NCBI GenBank assembly: GCA_026388665.1 | Contig: JAPLJJ010000083.1 | Coordinates: 1-32,340, forward strand | Length of the DNA: 32,340 bases | Source: Deltaproteobacteria bacterium | GTDB lineage: Bacteria; Desulfobacterota; Desulfomonilia; Desulfomonilales; Desulfomonilaceae | Direction: 5' to 3' | Shown here: piece after piece, positions 15,089 through 23,756 of the stretch | How the letters are laid out: each line of letters opens with the position of its first letter | How positions within the stretch are numbered: the first letter of the stretch is position 1 | Translations under genes and position numbers: made by a program | Notes under the pieces: generated by a model | Databases searched by the model: none | Told to the model about the DNA's origin: nothing | Seen by the model: the letters and a program-made list of their open reading frames with translations, nothing else

Positions 15089-16123
15089 ATGGAATCCGCC
15101 TTCCCTGTGCTTTTGGTAGTGATCAAGACGCTTATAGTTCTGGGCGCTATACTAACCTTTGTCGCCTATTTGACGCTAATAGAAAGAAAAGTCCTTGGAT
15201 GGATCCAAGTGCGAATTGGCCCCAACCGGGTCGGCCCGTGGGGGTTGCTGCAACCTTTGGCGGATGGAGCGAAGCTACTACTCAAGGAAGAAATAACAGT
15301 TTCATCCGCTAACAGAGTAGTCTACATTGCCGCTCCCCTTATTGTAGTGGTTTGCGCTCTGATACCCTTTGCGGTCATACCTTTCGCCAAAGGCCTAGGT
15401 TTAGAAAGTGTTCTAGGACCGATCGCAAGCAAATTCAATTTGAACACAGGGGTAGTTGCAGACATAAATCTTGGGGTCTTATATATATTCGGAATTTCAT
15501 CACTCGGAGTGTATGGAGTTATTCTCGGCGGTTGGGCTTCGAACAGCAAGTATTCTTTACTGGGATCAATTCGCGCCGCTGCACAAATGATAAGCTACGA
15601 ACTGGGTCTCAGTTTATCTGTCGTGGGCGTATTGATGTTGGCCGGTTCATTAAGTCTGGTCCAGATCGTGGAAGCTCAGGATTCGGTATACAAGTGGTTT
15701 GTGTTCAGACAACCGCTTGGATTCCTTCTGTTTCTTATTGCCGGTAGCGCTGAGATAGCCCGGACCCCATTTGATCTAATGGAGTGTGAAAACGAGTTGG
15801 TAGCTGGTTATCAGACCGAATACAGCTCTATGAAATTTGGTTTGTTTTACCTCGGTGAGTATGCTCACCTTCTTTTCTTAAGCTCTATGATGACGACTCT
15901 ATTCTTCGGTGGATGGCAAGGCCCCATATTACCGCCGATCGTATGGTTTCTAGGCAAGACCTTCTTTTTCGTATTCGTGTTTGTCTGGATTCGAGGAACC
16001 TACCCGAGACTTCGTTATGATCGGGTGATGCAATTTGGTTGGAAGACATTATTGCCGGTAGGGTTGTTTAACGTTATGGCAACCGCTTTTGTCTATACAC
16101 TTTGGCTGAAGTACGTAAGTTAA
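15089..16123 (+). CDS. nuoH: NADH-quinone oxidoreductase subunit H
   Basis: A 344-residue membrane protein with about eight hydrophobic segments, the usual size for NuoH. Conserved cytoplasmic loops are present: ERKVLGWIQVRIGPNRVG near residues 31-48, and PFDLMECENELVAGYQTEYS, which holds the acidic residues of the quinone-linked proton channel. NuoH anchors the quinone module to the membrane arm. It begins 20 bases after nuoG with a GAGAGG ribosome site and is followed by an 84-base gap bounded by an inverted repeat. Confidence 0.96.
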   Translation: MESAFPVLLVVIKTLIVLGAILTFVAYLTLIERKVLGWIQVRIGPNRVGPWGLLQPLADGAKLLLKEEITVSSANRVVYIAAPLIVVVCALIPFAVIPFAKGLGLESVLGPIASKFNLNTGVVADINLGVLYIFGISSLGVYGVILGGWASNSKYSLLGSIRAAAQMISYELGLSLSVVGVLMLAGSLSLVQIVEAQDSVYKWFVFRQPLGFLLFLIAGSAEIARTPFDLMECENELVAGYQTEYSSMKFGLFYLGEYAHLLFLSSMMTTLFFGGWQGPILPPIVWFLGKTFFFVFVFVWIRGTYPRLRYDRVMQFGWKTLLPVGLFNVMATAFVYTLWLKYVS

Positions 16124-16177
16124 GGCGCAACAGATAATTGTTTCTGAAGCGAGAGATCACATCCAGGCATTGCGCCT
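16123..16177. repeat. Long-range inverted repeat filling the nuoH-nuoI gap
   Basis: AGGCGCAA (16123-16130) and TTGCGCCT (16170-16177) are perfect 8-base complements separated by 39 bases, starting at the last base of the nuoH stop codon. No T-run follows, so it is not a standard terminator. It could be an RNA processing or stability element. Confidence 0.4.
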
Positions 16178-16207
16178 AAACATTAGTTCGCTCGAGAGGT
16201 CAGGAAA

Positions 16208-16642
16208 ATGCTAATCCCCCTGTTACAGGGACTGAAACTCACATTTTCGTATTTTCTGAAGAAGAAGATAACGCTCCAGTATCCGGATGAGAAGTGGGAC
16301 GTTGCCGCCAGATGGAGAGGACGGCACATGTTGACTCGCCATGCGTCCGGCAAGATCAAATGTGTTGCGTGTATGCTCTGCGCGACGGTATGTCCTGCTG
16401 AATGCATATATATAGAGTCGGCCACTGAACCTGACGGAAGAAGATATCCCGAGCGATATGAGATAGATTTAACTCGTTGCATTTTTTGTGGTTATTGCGT
16501 GGAGGCATGTCCCAAGGAAGCGATAGAGATGACCACGGCTTATGAGATTTCCGAATATTCGCGAGCCGATTTGCAGTATGACAAAGAACGCTTATTGGAG
16601 CCCCCAACGCCCAGATATGAGCTGAAGAAAAAGGCTGGATGA
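16208..16642 (+). CDS. nuoI: NADH-quinone oxidoreductase subunit I (2x[4Fe-4S])
   Basis: A 144-residue peripheral subunit carrying clusters N6a and N6b. The two motifs are CVACMLCATVC (Cys52, 55, 58, 62) and CIFCGYCVEAC (Cys91, 94, 97, 101). An amphipathic N-terminal stretch (about 1-20) would sit on the membrane, as in the family. It relays electrons from NuoG to NuoB. AGG-rich bases just before the ATG serve as ribosome site. It is isolated from nuoH and nuoJ by structured gaps of 84 and about 224 bases, unlike the tight spacing elsewhere in the locus. Confidence 0.96.
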   Translation: MLIPLLQGLKLTFSYFLKKKITLQYPDEKWDVAARWRGRHMLTRHASGKIKCVACMLCATVCPAECIYIESATEPDGRRYPERYEIDLTRCIFCGYCVEACPKEAIEMTTAYEISEYSRADLQYDKERLLEPPTPRYELKKKAG

Positions 16643-16648
16643 CTATAG

Positions 16649-16695
16649 ACTTGGCTTTCGGGTAGGTAGGTATCCAATTATCCTGAAAGCCAAGT
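16649..16695. repeat. Strong inverted repeat (14-pair stem) downstream of nuoI
   Basis: ACTTGGCTTTC (16649-16659) is perfectly complementary to GAAAGCCAAGT (16685-16695). One G-U and two G-C pairs extend the stem inward to 14 pairs around a 19-base loop. No T-run follows, so intrinsic termination is unlikely. A 3'-end stabiliser, an RNase processing site or a REP-like element are possible. Confidence 0.65.
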
Positions 16696-16730
16696 TCGTT
16701 GGACAATATTGATAACCAGGTTCGAAATTT

Positions 16731-16744
16731 CGCCATTCGTGGCG
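16731..16744. repeat. Small TTCG-loop hairpin in the nuoI-nuoJ gap
   Basis: CGCCA and TGGCG pair across a TTCG loop. It lies between the large hairpin at 16649-16695 and the palindrome at 16775-16790. By itself it is short, but UUCG loops favour stable RNA folds, so the gap as a whole may be a structured RNA segment. Confidence 0.35.
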
Positions 16745-16774
16745 TATGTGTCTCTGTAGGTAGACCATCAGAAA

Positions 16775-16790
16775 GGTTAACCGGTTAACC
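16775..16790. promoter_or_regulatory. 16-bp perfect palindrome, tandem GGTTAACC (operator-like)
   Basis: Two adjacent copies of GGTTAACC, each itself palindromic, form one perfect 16-bp palindrome about 77 bases before nuoJ. The symmetry is typical of a binding site for a dimeric DNA-binding protein. No good -35/-10 pair is evident nearby, so an internal nuoJ promoter is only suspected. Confidence 0.45.
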
Positions 16791-16866
16791 GCCGGAATCT
16801 GTTGGTAGGCAGAGCGTATGCCCTAGCTGTTTCGAATTGGACGTAATTTGGAGGTTTTTGGCGCCG

Positions 16867-17382
16867 ATGGAAACCATCCTCTTCTATGTTTTGGCCGCTG
16901 TGACGCTGTTGTCCGCGATATTTGTAGTTTTTCTGCGGAGGCCAGTTCACAATGTTTTGTTCATGATTCTGACCATGATCGGTCTGGCGACTCTCTTCAT
17001 CCTTCTACAGGCCGAGTTCCTGGCTATGGTGCAGATCATTGTGTATGCGGGCGCTGTCATGGTGCTGTTCTTGTTTGTGATCATGTTATTGAATCTAGAA
17101 GAGGTCAGTTTGCCCAAAGAGCCTCGGCCGTTACGCTGGGGATTTGGTATTATCCTTTCCTTGGCGCTCGTTGTGATTCTGTTCCCTGTTTTTGGCCGTT
17201 TCGTGCCTTCAATTGTTGGTACAGGCCAACCCGAAGGTATAGTCGGGAACGTCTCCAACATGGAACTGATAGCTAAAGAACTTTTTACCACTTATTTGCT
17301 GCCGTTCGAAGTAGCGTCCGTGCTGCTTTTGGTCGCAATTATCGGGACAGTTGTGATAGGACGGAAATTTACTAAGGACTGA
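16867..17382 (+). CDS. nuoJ: NADH-quinone oxidoreductase subunit J
   Basis: A membrane subunit of 171 residues with five hydrophobic segments. The segment IIVYAGAVMVLFLFVIML is the conserved third helix with the pi-bulge region of NuoJ. I prefer ATG at 16867 (METILFYVL): GGAGG lies 12 bases upstream. A TTG at 16837 would put that site inside the gene and add ten residues, DVIWRFLAP among them, that look less like a family start. nuoK follows after 51 bases. Confidence 0.92.
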   Translation: METILFYVLAAVTLLSAIFVVFLRRPVHNVLFMILTMIGLATLFILLQAEFLAMVQIIVYAGAVMVLFLFVIMLLNLEEVSLPKEPRPLRWGFGIILSLALVVILFPVFGRFVPSIVGTGQPEGIVGNVSNMELIAKELFTTYLLPFEVASVLLLVAIIGTVVIGRKFTKD

Positions 17383-17433
17383 ACCGCTCGAAATTGCATT
17401 AAAGCTCAAATTCGTCGTGGTAGGTAAAAGAGT

Positions 17434-17736
17434 ATGGTGACTTTGGAACACTATTTGGTTTTATCAGCGCTCCTGTTCAGCCTTGGGATGGTGGGAGTGA
17501 TGTTTCGCCGAAACTTGATCGTCATTCTGATGAGCCTCGAACTCATGTTGAATGCTGTGAACCTCTCTTTTGTGGCGTTTTCCCGTTATTTGGGATCAAT
17601 AGAGGGGCAGATTTTCGTCTTGTTTGTAATGGTGGTCGCAGCCGCGGAAGTAGCGGTGGGGTTAGCGATCGCCGTGGCGGTATTCAGGCAACGCGGGACA
17701 ATAAATGTAAATGATATCAGTTTGCTGAAGTGGTGA
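17434..17736 (+). CDS. nuoK: NADH-quinone oxidoreductase subunit K
   Basis: A 100-residue protein with three transmembrane helices, exactly the family length. The second helix contains the conserved glutamate in [16 protein letters not shown], and another acidic residue ([17 protein letters not shown]) is in the third helix; both belong to the central hydrophilic axis used in proton pumping. It sits between nuoJ and nuoL in the usual order. Confidence 0.96.
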   Translation: MVTLEHYLVLSALLFSLGMVGVMFRRNLIVILMSLELMLNAVNLSFVAFSRYLGSIEGQIFVLFVMVVAAAEVAVGLAIAVAVFRQRGTINVNDISLLKW

Positions 17737-17808
17737 GAATCAATCTGACGCTCAAAGCAATTCGGTTTTGAGCTGATAATTTTCGAACAACAGATCCGGG
17801 AGCCTGGC

Positions 17809-19734
17809 ATGATTGAACTAGTCTGGTTGATACCCATCTTTCCTCTAATAGGATTTCTGATTAATGGTCTTCTCGGAAGGCGTTTTTCAGAGAAAACAAT
17901 TGGCTGGATTGGTGCGGGTGCTGTAGGGGCCTCTTTTGTGGTAGCCGTTTCGATCTTTTTCGAGCTTCTCAAACTGGCCCCTGGATCCCGATCAGTTCAG
18001 AAAATAATGTATTCATGGATCTGGTCGGGCGACTTGAATGTGCCGATTGGGTTCCTTGTCGATCCGCTAAGCGTGATCATGATTATGGTCGTAAGCGGTG
18101 TCGGTTGCATAATTCACATTTACTCAATAGGATACATGCATGGCGAGATCGGTTTCCGGCGTTATTTTTCTTATCTAAATCTGTTCGTTTTCAATATGCT
18201 GATTCTTGTATCCGCAAACAATTTCTTACTCATGTTTGTAGGATGGGAGGGTGTGGGCCTCTGTTCCTATCTGCTCATCGGATATTACTACGAAAAGAAA
18301 TCCGCGTCGGACGCAGGCAAGAAGGCATTTGTAGTAAACAGGATAGGGGACTTCGGATTCCTGTTGGGCATGTTCCTTATATTCACTGTTTTTGGCACTT
18401 TCAGCTATGTGGACGTTTTTAGCGTTGCTCCGGAGAAATTGACCCAGGGTGGGGTTCTGGTAACGCTGATCACTCTTCTTCTCTTTGTAGGCGCTACCGG
18501 AAAATCCGCTCAGATCCCTCTCTACACATGGTTGCCGGACGCAATGGAAGGTCCGACCCCTGTCAGCGCATTGATCCATGCCGCTACTATGGTTACCGCC
18601 GGCGTTTACATGGTGGCTAGGTGTAGCGTGCTGTTCGCTATGGCCCCAACCTCGATGACGGTTGTGGCGGTCATTGGCGGCGCTACCGCCCTATTCGCAG
18701 CTACAATAGGTATGACCCAGTTCGATATCAAGCGGGTCCTGGCTTATTCAACCATAAGCCAGTTAGGTTACATGTTCATGGCTTGCGGTGTAGGCGCTTT
18801 TGCATCCGGAATATTTCACTTGATGACTCACGCGTTTTTCAAGGCCCTCCTGTTCATGGCCGCAGGCAGCGTAATGCACGCGATGTCGGGTGAGCTTGAT
18901 ATGCGGAAGATGGGTGATTTACGGAAGAAATTGCCTTACACCCACTGGACTTACTTATTCGGAACGTTGGCTATCGCAGGAATCTTCCCGTTCGCTGGTT
19001 TTTTTAGCAAGGATGAGATCCTCTTCTATTCATTACAGAAGCATCTAGGATTCTGGATACTCGGGGCGGTCGCGGCAATCATGACTTCCTTTTATATGTT
19101 CAGATCCGTCTTCATGACTTTTTACGGCAAATCGCGAGTCGAGCATGATGTCGCTCATCACCTGCATGAATCTCCTCCTTTAATGACCGTTCCTTTGATG
19201 ATACTCGCATTCTTGTCATTGGTCGGCGGTCTTGTTGGAATACCCATAATTCAGGGTGGGCACGTTTTCGGAGACTTTATCGGGCCGGTTTTCGCGCCTG
19301 CGAAGGCGATTATAGATCATGGGGCGCATCACGCGGAACATCCCAGTGTTGCGGTAGAAGTCATTCTCATGGCCATTTCTGTTGGAATAGCGATATTCGG
19401 TCTCTTGGTCGCACGGTTTATGTATATTACCAGTCCTGAATCTCCGGATAGAGTAATTGAGCGTATGCCCGGGCTGCACAAACTTGTTTACAACAAGTAT
19501 TGGATTGACGAACTCTACGATTTGCTGTTCGTCAACTCAATTGTGGAGTTTTCAAGACTTCTCTGGAAAAAGTTCGATGAGACAGTGATTGACGGCGCGG
19601 TAAACGGGGTCGCAACGGTGGTCCAGGCTTTCGGAAGCGTCTTGAGGCTGCTCCAAACCGGCTTTGTCAAGGATTATGCTCTCTCTATCCTTGTAGGGGC
19701 CATTGTCGTAATCAGTTACCTGGTATTGAGATAG
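17809..19734 (+). CDS. nuoL: NADH-quinone oxidoreductase subunit L (antiporter-like)
   Basis: A 641-residue polytopic protein, the most distal pump subunit of complex I. Family motifs are clear: [52 protein letters not shown] and [20 protein letters not shown], with the lysines and histidines of the proton path. The last about 130 residues contain the amphipathic lateral-helix region ([19 protein letters not shown]) and a final membrane segment. An AT-rich 72-base gap separates it from nuoK. Mrp antiporter subunits are related, but the full nuo context settles the call. Confidence 0.97.
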   Translation: MIELVWLIPIFPLIGFLINGLLGRRFSEKTIGWIGAGAVGASFVVAVSIFFELLKLAPGSRSVQKIMYSWIWSGDLNVPIGFLVDPLSVIMIMVVSGVGCIIHIYSIGYMHGEIGFRRYFSYLNLFVFNMLILVSANNFLLMFVGWEGVGLCSYLLIGYYYEKKSASDAGKKAFVVNRIGDFGFLLGMFLIFTVFGTFSYVDVFSVAPEKLTQGGVLVTLITLLLFVGATGKSAQIPLYTWLPDAMEGPTPVSALIHAATMVTAGVYMVARCSVLFAMAPTSMTVVAVIGGATALFAATIGMTQFDIKRVLAYSTISQLGYMFMACGVGAFASGIFHLMTHAFFKALLFMAAGSVMHAMSGELDMRKMGDLRKKLPYTHWTYLFGTLAIAGIFPFAGFFSKDEILFYSLQKHLGFWILGAVAAIMTSFYMFRSVFMTFYGKSRVEHDVAHHLHESPPLMTVPLMILAFLSLVGGLVGIPIIQGGHVFGDFIGPVFAPAKAIIDHGAHHAEHPSVAVEVILMAISVGIAIFGLLVARFMYITSPESPDRVIERMPGLHKLVYNKYWIDELYDLLFVNSIVEFSRLLWKKFDETVIDGAVNGVATVVQAFGSVLRLLQTGFVKDYALSILVGAIVVISYLVLR

Positions 19735-19754
19735 GACACGGAGGCGTGCCGTTC

Positions 19755-21350
19755 ATGGAAAATGTTTCGTGTTATTTGAGTCTTATCACCTTTGTTCCTT
19801 TGTTGGGCGTTCTCGTCGTATTGTTTATCAACCGGGAATGCCCTGAGACACTCCGATGGGTCACCCTTGTTTGTATGCTGATAGACTTTGTCCTGAGTCT
19901 GTTCGTCTACTTCGGGTTTGATCCTTCGATTCCGTCCATGCAGTTCGTGGAAAATCATTCATGGATTCAGGAATGGGGTATCTCATACAAGCTGGGGATA
20001 GATGGTATAAGTCTTTTTCTAGTCCTGTTGGCGACGTTCCTAGGTCCAATTCTAGTACTAGCTTCTTGGAAGGACATCATCCACCGCGTCAAAGAATTTA
20101 TGATCTGTCTGTTATTCCTTCAGGTCGGTATGATCGGGGTCTTTGTGTCTCTTGATCTCTTCCTCTTTTACGTCTTCTGGGAGATCATGTTGATCCCTAT
20201 GTATTTATTGATCGGCGTCTGGGGGAATCCCGCAAGAAAACTGTATGCTGCTATAAAGTTCGTTTTGTACACAATAGTCGGAAGCCTACTGATGCTGGTG
20301 GCTATTTTGGTCCTCTATTTCATGGCCGGGAAGAGTTCTGGTGTTTATACATTCGACCTGCTGAAGCTTTACGAATTCGCTGTTCCTATCCAGGCCCAAT
20401 TTTGGCTATTCCTCGCGTTTTTCCTCGCGTTTGCGATAAAAGTGCCTATGTTTCCATTCCATACATGGTTGCCGGACGCCCACACTGAAGCGCCCACGGT
20501 CGGTAGCGTGGTGCTGGCCGCCGTCCTGCTGAAGATGGGAACATACGGATTCATCAGGTTTGCTATACCGCTGTTTCCAAATGCCGCTGTCGACGCAGCA
20601 TGGTGGGTGTGTCTGCTTGCCGTGATAGGCATAATATACGGGGCGTGGGTAGCGATGGTGCAAGTGGATGTGAAGAGACTGGTTGCGTTTTCCAGTGTAA
20701 GCCATCTAGGATTTGTCATGCTCGGTATGTTTGCGCTGACCTCCCAGGGTGTGGAAGGCAGTATCCTGCAGATGATCAATCACGGATTGAGCACAGGCGC
20801 ACTATTCTTGATAGTAGGAATGATCTACGAGCGTAGGCATACACGACTTATCGCTGAGTTCGGGGGGCTTTCCAAGGTAATGCCGATCTTCGCCGTCTTC
20901 TTCATGGTGTTCACTCTCTCCTCTATAGGATTGCCCGGATTAAACGGCTTCATCGGTGAATTCCTAATTCTGCTCGGTTCGTTCAAAGTATTCACATGGT
21001 ATACTGTTTTTGCGGCGTCTGGTGTTATTTTTGCGGCTGTCTATATGCTTTGGATGTTCCAGAGAGTAATGTTCGGCGAAATAACTAACCCGAAGAACCT
21101 GAATCTGAAGGACCTTGACGTTAGAGAAATCGCTGTCCTGGTTCCTATACTGATTTTTGTAGTATGGATCGGCATCTATCCTAATACCTTTCTGAGGCCC
21201 ATGGAGCCATCCGTCAAAAATTTCATTCAGCATGTGGAAAAGAAGAGAGCGAAAATTATTGCCCTTGAAGACGAGGGGAAGCAGACTTTACCGTATGTGG
21301 ACAAAATCAGCTTGGTTTCCTCCGTCACGGAAGTCCGTGCGGAGAGATGA
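19755..21350 (+). CDS. nuoM: NADH-quinone oxidoreductase subunit M (antiporter-like)
   Basis: A polytopic membrane subunit of 531 residues. Signature segments are [33 protein letters not shown] and [12 protein letters not shown], followed by [22 protein letters not shown] chose ATG at 19755 over GTG at 19746 because GGAGG at 19740-19744 is 10 bases from the ATG but only one base from the GTG. The protein ends with a hydrophilic tail of about 50 residues ([16 protein letters not shown]), longer than many NuoM tails. It follows nuoL by only 20 bases. Confidence 0.96.
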   Translation: MENVSCYLSLITFVPLLGVLVVLFINRECPETLRWVTLVCMLIDFVLSLFVYFGFDPSIPSMQFVENHSWIQEWGISYKLGIDGISLFLVLLATFLGPILVLASWKDIIHRVKEFMICLLFLQVGMIGVFVSLDLFLFYVFWEIMLIPMYLLIGVWGNPARKLYAAIKFVLYTIVGSLLMLVAILVLYFMAGKSSGVYTFDLLKLYEFAVPIQAQFWLFLAFFLAFAIKVPMFPFHTWLPDAHTEAPTVGSVVLAAVLLKMGTYGFIRFAIPLFPNAAVDAAWWVCLLAVIGIIYGAWVAMVQVDVKRLVAFSSVSHLGFVMLGMFALTSQGVEGSILQMINHGLSTGALFLIVGMIYERRHTRLIAEFGGLSKVMPIFAVFFMVFTLSSIGLPGLNGFIGEFLILLGSFKVFTWYTVFAASGVIFAAVYMLWMFQRVMFGEITNPKNLNLKDLDVREIAVLVPILIFVVWIGIYPNTFLRPMEPSVKNFIQHVEKKRAKIIALEDEGKQTLPYVDKISLVSSVTEVRAER

Positions 21351-21374
21351 TAAATAGAAGTGGGAGCGATCGGG

Positions 21375-22820
21375 ATGATCCCAGTGCCTGAAGTTAATCT
21401 TGGAGGCGTCCTGCCGGCGTTGATTATCAGCGTCGCCGGTTTGTTGGCTATGTTATTGGGCCTATTCGTCCGAAAGGGCGCTTCGACCGTCGGAGCCGTG
21501 ATCGGGCTGGTTGGGGTCTTATTAGCCTTGATGGCCAACGCCCCATTGCGGCTTATGAATACGCCGGCGTTCAGTGGTATGATTGCTCTGGACACATATA
21601 CCTGGTTCTTCAACCTCTTGATCCTCGCCTCGGTCGGGTTGACAATCCTGATTTCCATGAAATACCTGGTTGATATGGGGCTCGATCTTTACGAGTATTT
21701 TGCGATCCTGCTTTTTGCAGCCGTTGGTATGATGTTCATGGTGTCGGGGATTCACTTGCTTGTAATCTTTGTGGGGCTTGAGACACTCTCAATAGCAGTC
21801 TATGTTCTCACCGGAGTACTTCCAAGAAGCGCCAAGTCATCGGAAGCGAGCCTGAAGTACTTGCTGCTAGGCGCATTCTCAAGCGGGCTTTTCCTGTATG
21901 GGGCCGCTCTATTATTTGGCGCTACCGGATCCCTGAGTTTGGCCGGTTTGGCCAAATATTTCCAGTCCGGTTCTGTGAGTCTGATGGCACTGGTCGGCAT
22001 GGGATTATTGCTGGTTGGTTTTTCTTTCAAGGTTGCCGCCGTTCCATTCCATATGTGGACACCCGATGTTTACGATGGCGCCCCGTCTCCGATAACGGGA
22101 TTCATGTCAGTTGGTGTAAAAGCCGCGGCGTTTGCGGCATTCCTGAGAGTTTTCTTTGAGTGTTTCGGATCAGCTCAGGTGACCTGGTCTCACATTTTGT
22201 GGGTGCTGGCTGCATTAACCATGATTCTCGGCAACCTGGCCGCAATCGTCCAAACGAATATCAAGCGAATGCTGGCGTACTCGAGTATTGCGCATGCCGG
22301 TTATATTCTCGTTGGCATGGTGGCCGGCAAGGAAGGCGGCGCCGCTGGAATTCTGTATTACCTTCTGGCTTACATATTTACGAATCTAGGCGCCTTCGCT
22401 GTGGTTACCATCGTTGGTCGAAAAGGTGAGGCGAACGTAAATATCGACGATTACCGAGGATTAGCAAAAGCGCATCCCGCTCTTGCGCTGGTTATGTCGA
22501 TATTTCTCTTCTCGCTTGCGGGTATTCCCCCAACCGCCGGTTTTGTTGGTAAGTTTACTATATTTAGCGCCGCGATCAATTCAGGATATATCTGGCTTGT
22601 CATAATCGGTGTTTTGACTAGCGCCGCGTCGGTCTTCTACTATTTCAGGGTCGTCATGAAGATGTATATGGAAGCGCCGGAAGTTGAACCGGAAAAGCTT
22701 TTGTTCAGCCCATCAATGACGCTGGCCCTTACCTTAACCGTCATGGTCGTCCTGTACATAGGGATTTTCCCAACAACTTATTTGAATTTAGCGACGGAAT
22801 CAGTTAAGACTTTATTTTGA
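21375..22820 (+). CDS. nuoN: NADH-quinone oxidoreductase subunit N (antiporter-like)
   Basis: A polytopic subunit of 481 residues. It carries GLETLSIAVYVLTGVLPRSAKS, FKVAAVPFHMWTPDVYDGAP and IKRMLAYSSIAHAGYILVG, the standard NuoN blocks with the pump lysines. ATG at 21375 is preferred over GTG at 21360: GGGAG at 21362-21366 is ideally spaced for the ATG and would lie inside the gene if GTG were used. It is the last nuo gene; no terminator is visible before purQ, 34 bases on. Confidence 0.96.
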   Translation: MIPVPEVNLGGVLPALIISVAGLLAMLLGLFVRKGASTVGAVIGLVGVLLALMANAPLRLMNTPAFSGMIALDTYTWFFNLLILASVGLTILISMKYLVDMGLDLYEYFAILLFAAVGMMFMVSGIHLLVIFVGLETLSIAVYVLTGVLPRSAKSSEASLKYLLLGAFSSGLFLYGAALLFGATGSLSLAGLAKYFQSGSVSLMALVGMGLLLVGFSFKVAAVPFHMWTPDVYDGAPSPITGFMSVGVKAAAFAAFLRVFFECFGSAQVTWSHILWVLAALTMILGNLAAIVQTNIKRMLAYSSIAHAGYILVGMVAGKEGGAAGILYYLLAYIFTNLGAFAVVTIVGRKGEANVNIDDYRGLAKAHPALALVMSIFLFSLAGIPPTAGFVGKFTIFSAAINSGYIWLVIIGVLTSAASVFYYFRVVMKMYMEAPEVEPEKLLFSPSMTLALTLTVMVVLYIGIFPTTYLNLATESVKTLF

Positions 22821-22854
22821 TTTCTAGAGTTCATCGAATGACAAAAGGATCAGG

Positions 22855-23664
22855 ATGATTTTGAATGCGCTGGTCGTGACCGGTCATGGAATTAACTGCG
22901 AAATAGAAACTCGGCAAGCACTTGAGATAGTAGGTTTTAACAAAATTGACCTCGCTCATTTAAATTTTATAGTCAGCGGCGAAGTTAATTTACGATCTTA
23001 TCACTTTATTGTTTTTCCGGGGGGATTCCTGGATGGTGACGATCTAGGGGCCGCTCAGGCCTGCGCAAACAGGATTCGCCATTCAAAAATAAAAGGTCGA
23101 AACCTGATAGATGATCTACTGGAGTTTGTCGCTCAAGGTGGATTGATCCTTGGAATATGCAACGGATTTCAGCTTCTAGCAAAGCTGGGGTTGGTACCCG
23201 CGTTTGATTGCGCCTATTTGCAGCGAGATGTTTCTTTGACTGGAAATGAAAGCGGGCGTTTCGAAGATCGTTGGGTAAACCTCGTAGTGGATCGGTATTC
23301 ACCCAGTGTGTTTACCCATGGTCTCGACACACTATATTTACCGGTAAGGCACGGTGAAGGCAAAGTAGTTGGTCGGGATCCAGAGGTCATTGACAAGCTG
23401 TTATCAAACCATCAGGCGGTATTGTTTTACACGAGGCCTGGAGAAACGAACCCGACCCAGGAATATCCGTTTAACCCAAATGGTTCATCGAATGGAATCG
23501 CCGGAATCTGCGATCCTACGGGTCGTATATTCGGGCTAATGCCACATCCGGAATGTTATATGGACAGGACCAACCACCCCCGCTGGACACGAGAACAGTT
23601 GCCGGACGAGGGAATTGGTCTAAGAATATTCAGGAACGCAAAACGCCATATTCTGGAAGCTTGA
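22855..23664 (+). CDS. purQ: Phosphoribosylformylglycinamidine synthase, glutaminase subunit
   Basis: A 269-residue class I glutamine amidotransferase of the PurQ type. It supplies ammonia from glutamine to PurL in purine synthesis in the cytoplasm. The nucleophile Cys102 lies in LGICNGFQLL, and His231 and Glu233 in GLMPHPE complete the triad. VFPGGFLDGDDLGAA and the late RPGETNPTQEYPFNPNGS block separate it from other amidotransferases. It is slightly longer than the usual 220-260 residues. An AAAGGA site precedes the ATG. No purS or purL is adjacent, so the partner must be encoded elsewhere. The small gap after nuoN makes co-transcription with the end of nuo possible. Confidence 0.9.
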   Translation: MILNALVVTGHGINCEIETRQALEIVGFNKIDLAHLNFIVSGEVNLRSYHFIVFPGGFLDGDDLGAAQACANRIRHSKIKGRNLIDDLLEFVAQGGLILGICNGFQLLAKLGLVPAFDCAYLQRDVSLTGNESGRFEDRWVNLVVDRYSPSVFTHGLDTLYLPVRHGEGKVVGRDPEVIDKLLSNHQAVLFYTRPGETNPTQEYPFNPNGSSNGIAGICDPTGRIFGLMPHPECYMDRTNHPRWTREQLPDEGIGLRIFRNAKRHILEA

Positions 23665-23713
23665 ACGCAGTGATTTCGTCGGAATCGAGAAATAATTTTA
23701 ATTCAGTACTCAT

Positions 23714-23736
23714 TTCAGCGTCAAGAATACGCTGAA
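23714..23736. promoter_or_regulatory. Perfect 8-bp hairpin in the fhs leader
   Basis: TTCAGCGT and ACGCTGAA are perfect complements with a 7-base loop, ending 9 bases before the AGGAGG ribosome site of fhs. ATTCAG at 23701-23706 could pair instead with CTGAAT at 23732-23737, giving a competing fold. It could be an operator or a translation-controlling hairpin. It does not resemble the tetrahydrofolate riboswitch by eye. Confidence 0.5.
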
Positions 23737-23756
23737 TAGTCACATAGGAGGTATCG

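Noticed and set aside
23665-23756. Tetrahydrofolate riboswitch ahead of fhs
   Set aside because: The gap is under 100 bases and shows one simple hairpin, not the multi-helix pseudoknotted folate-riboswitch pattern.
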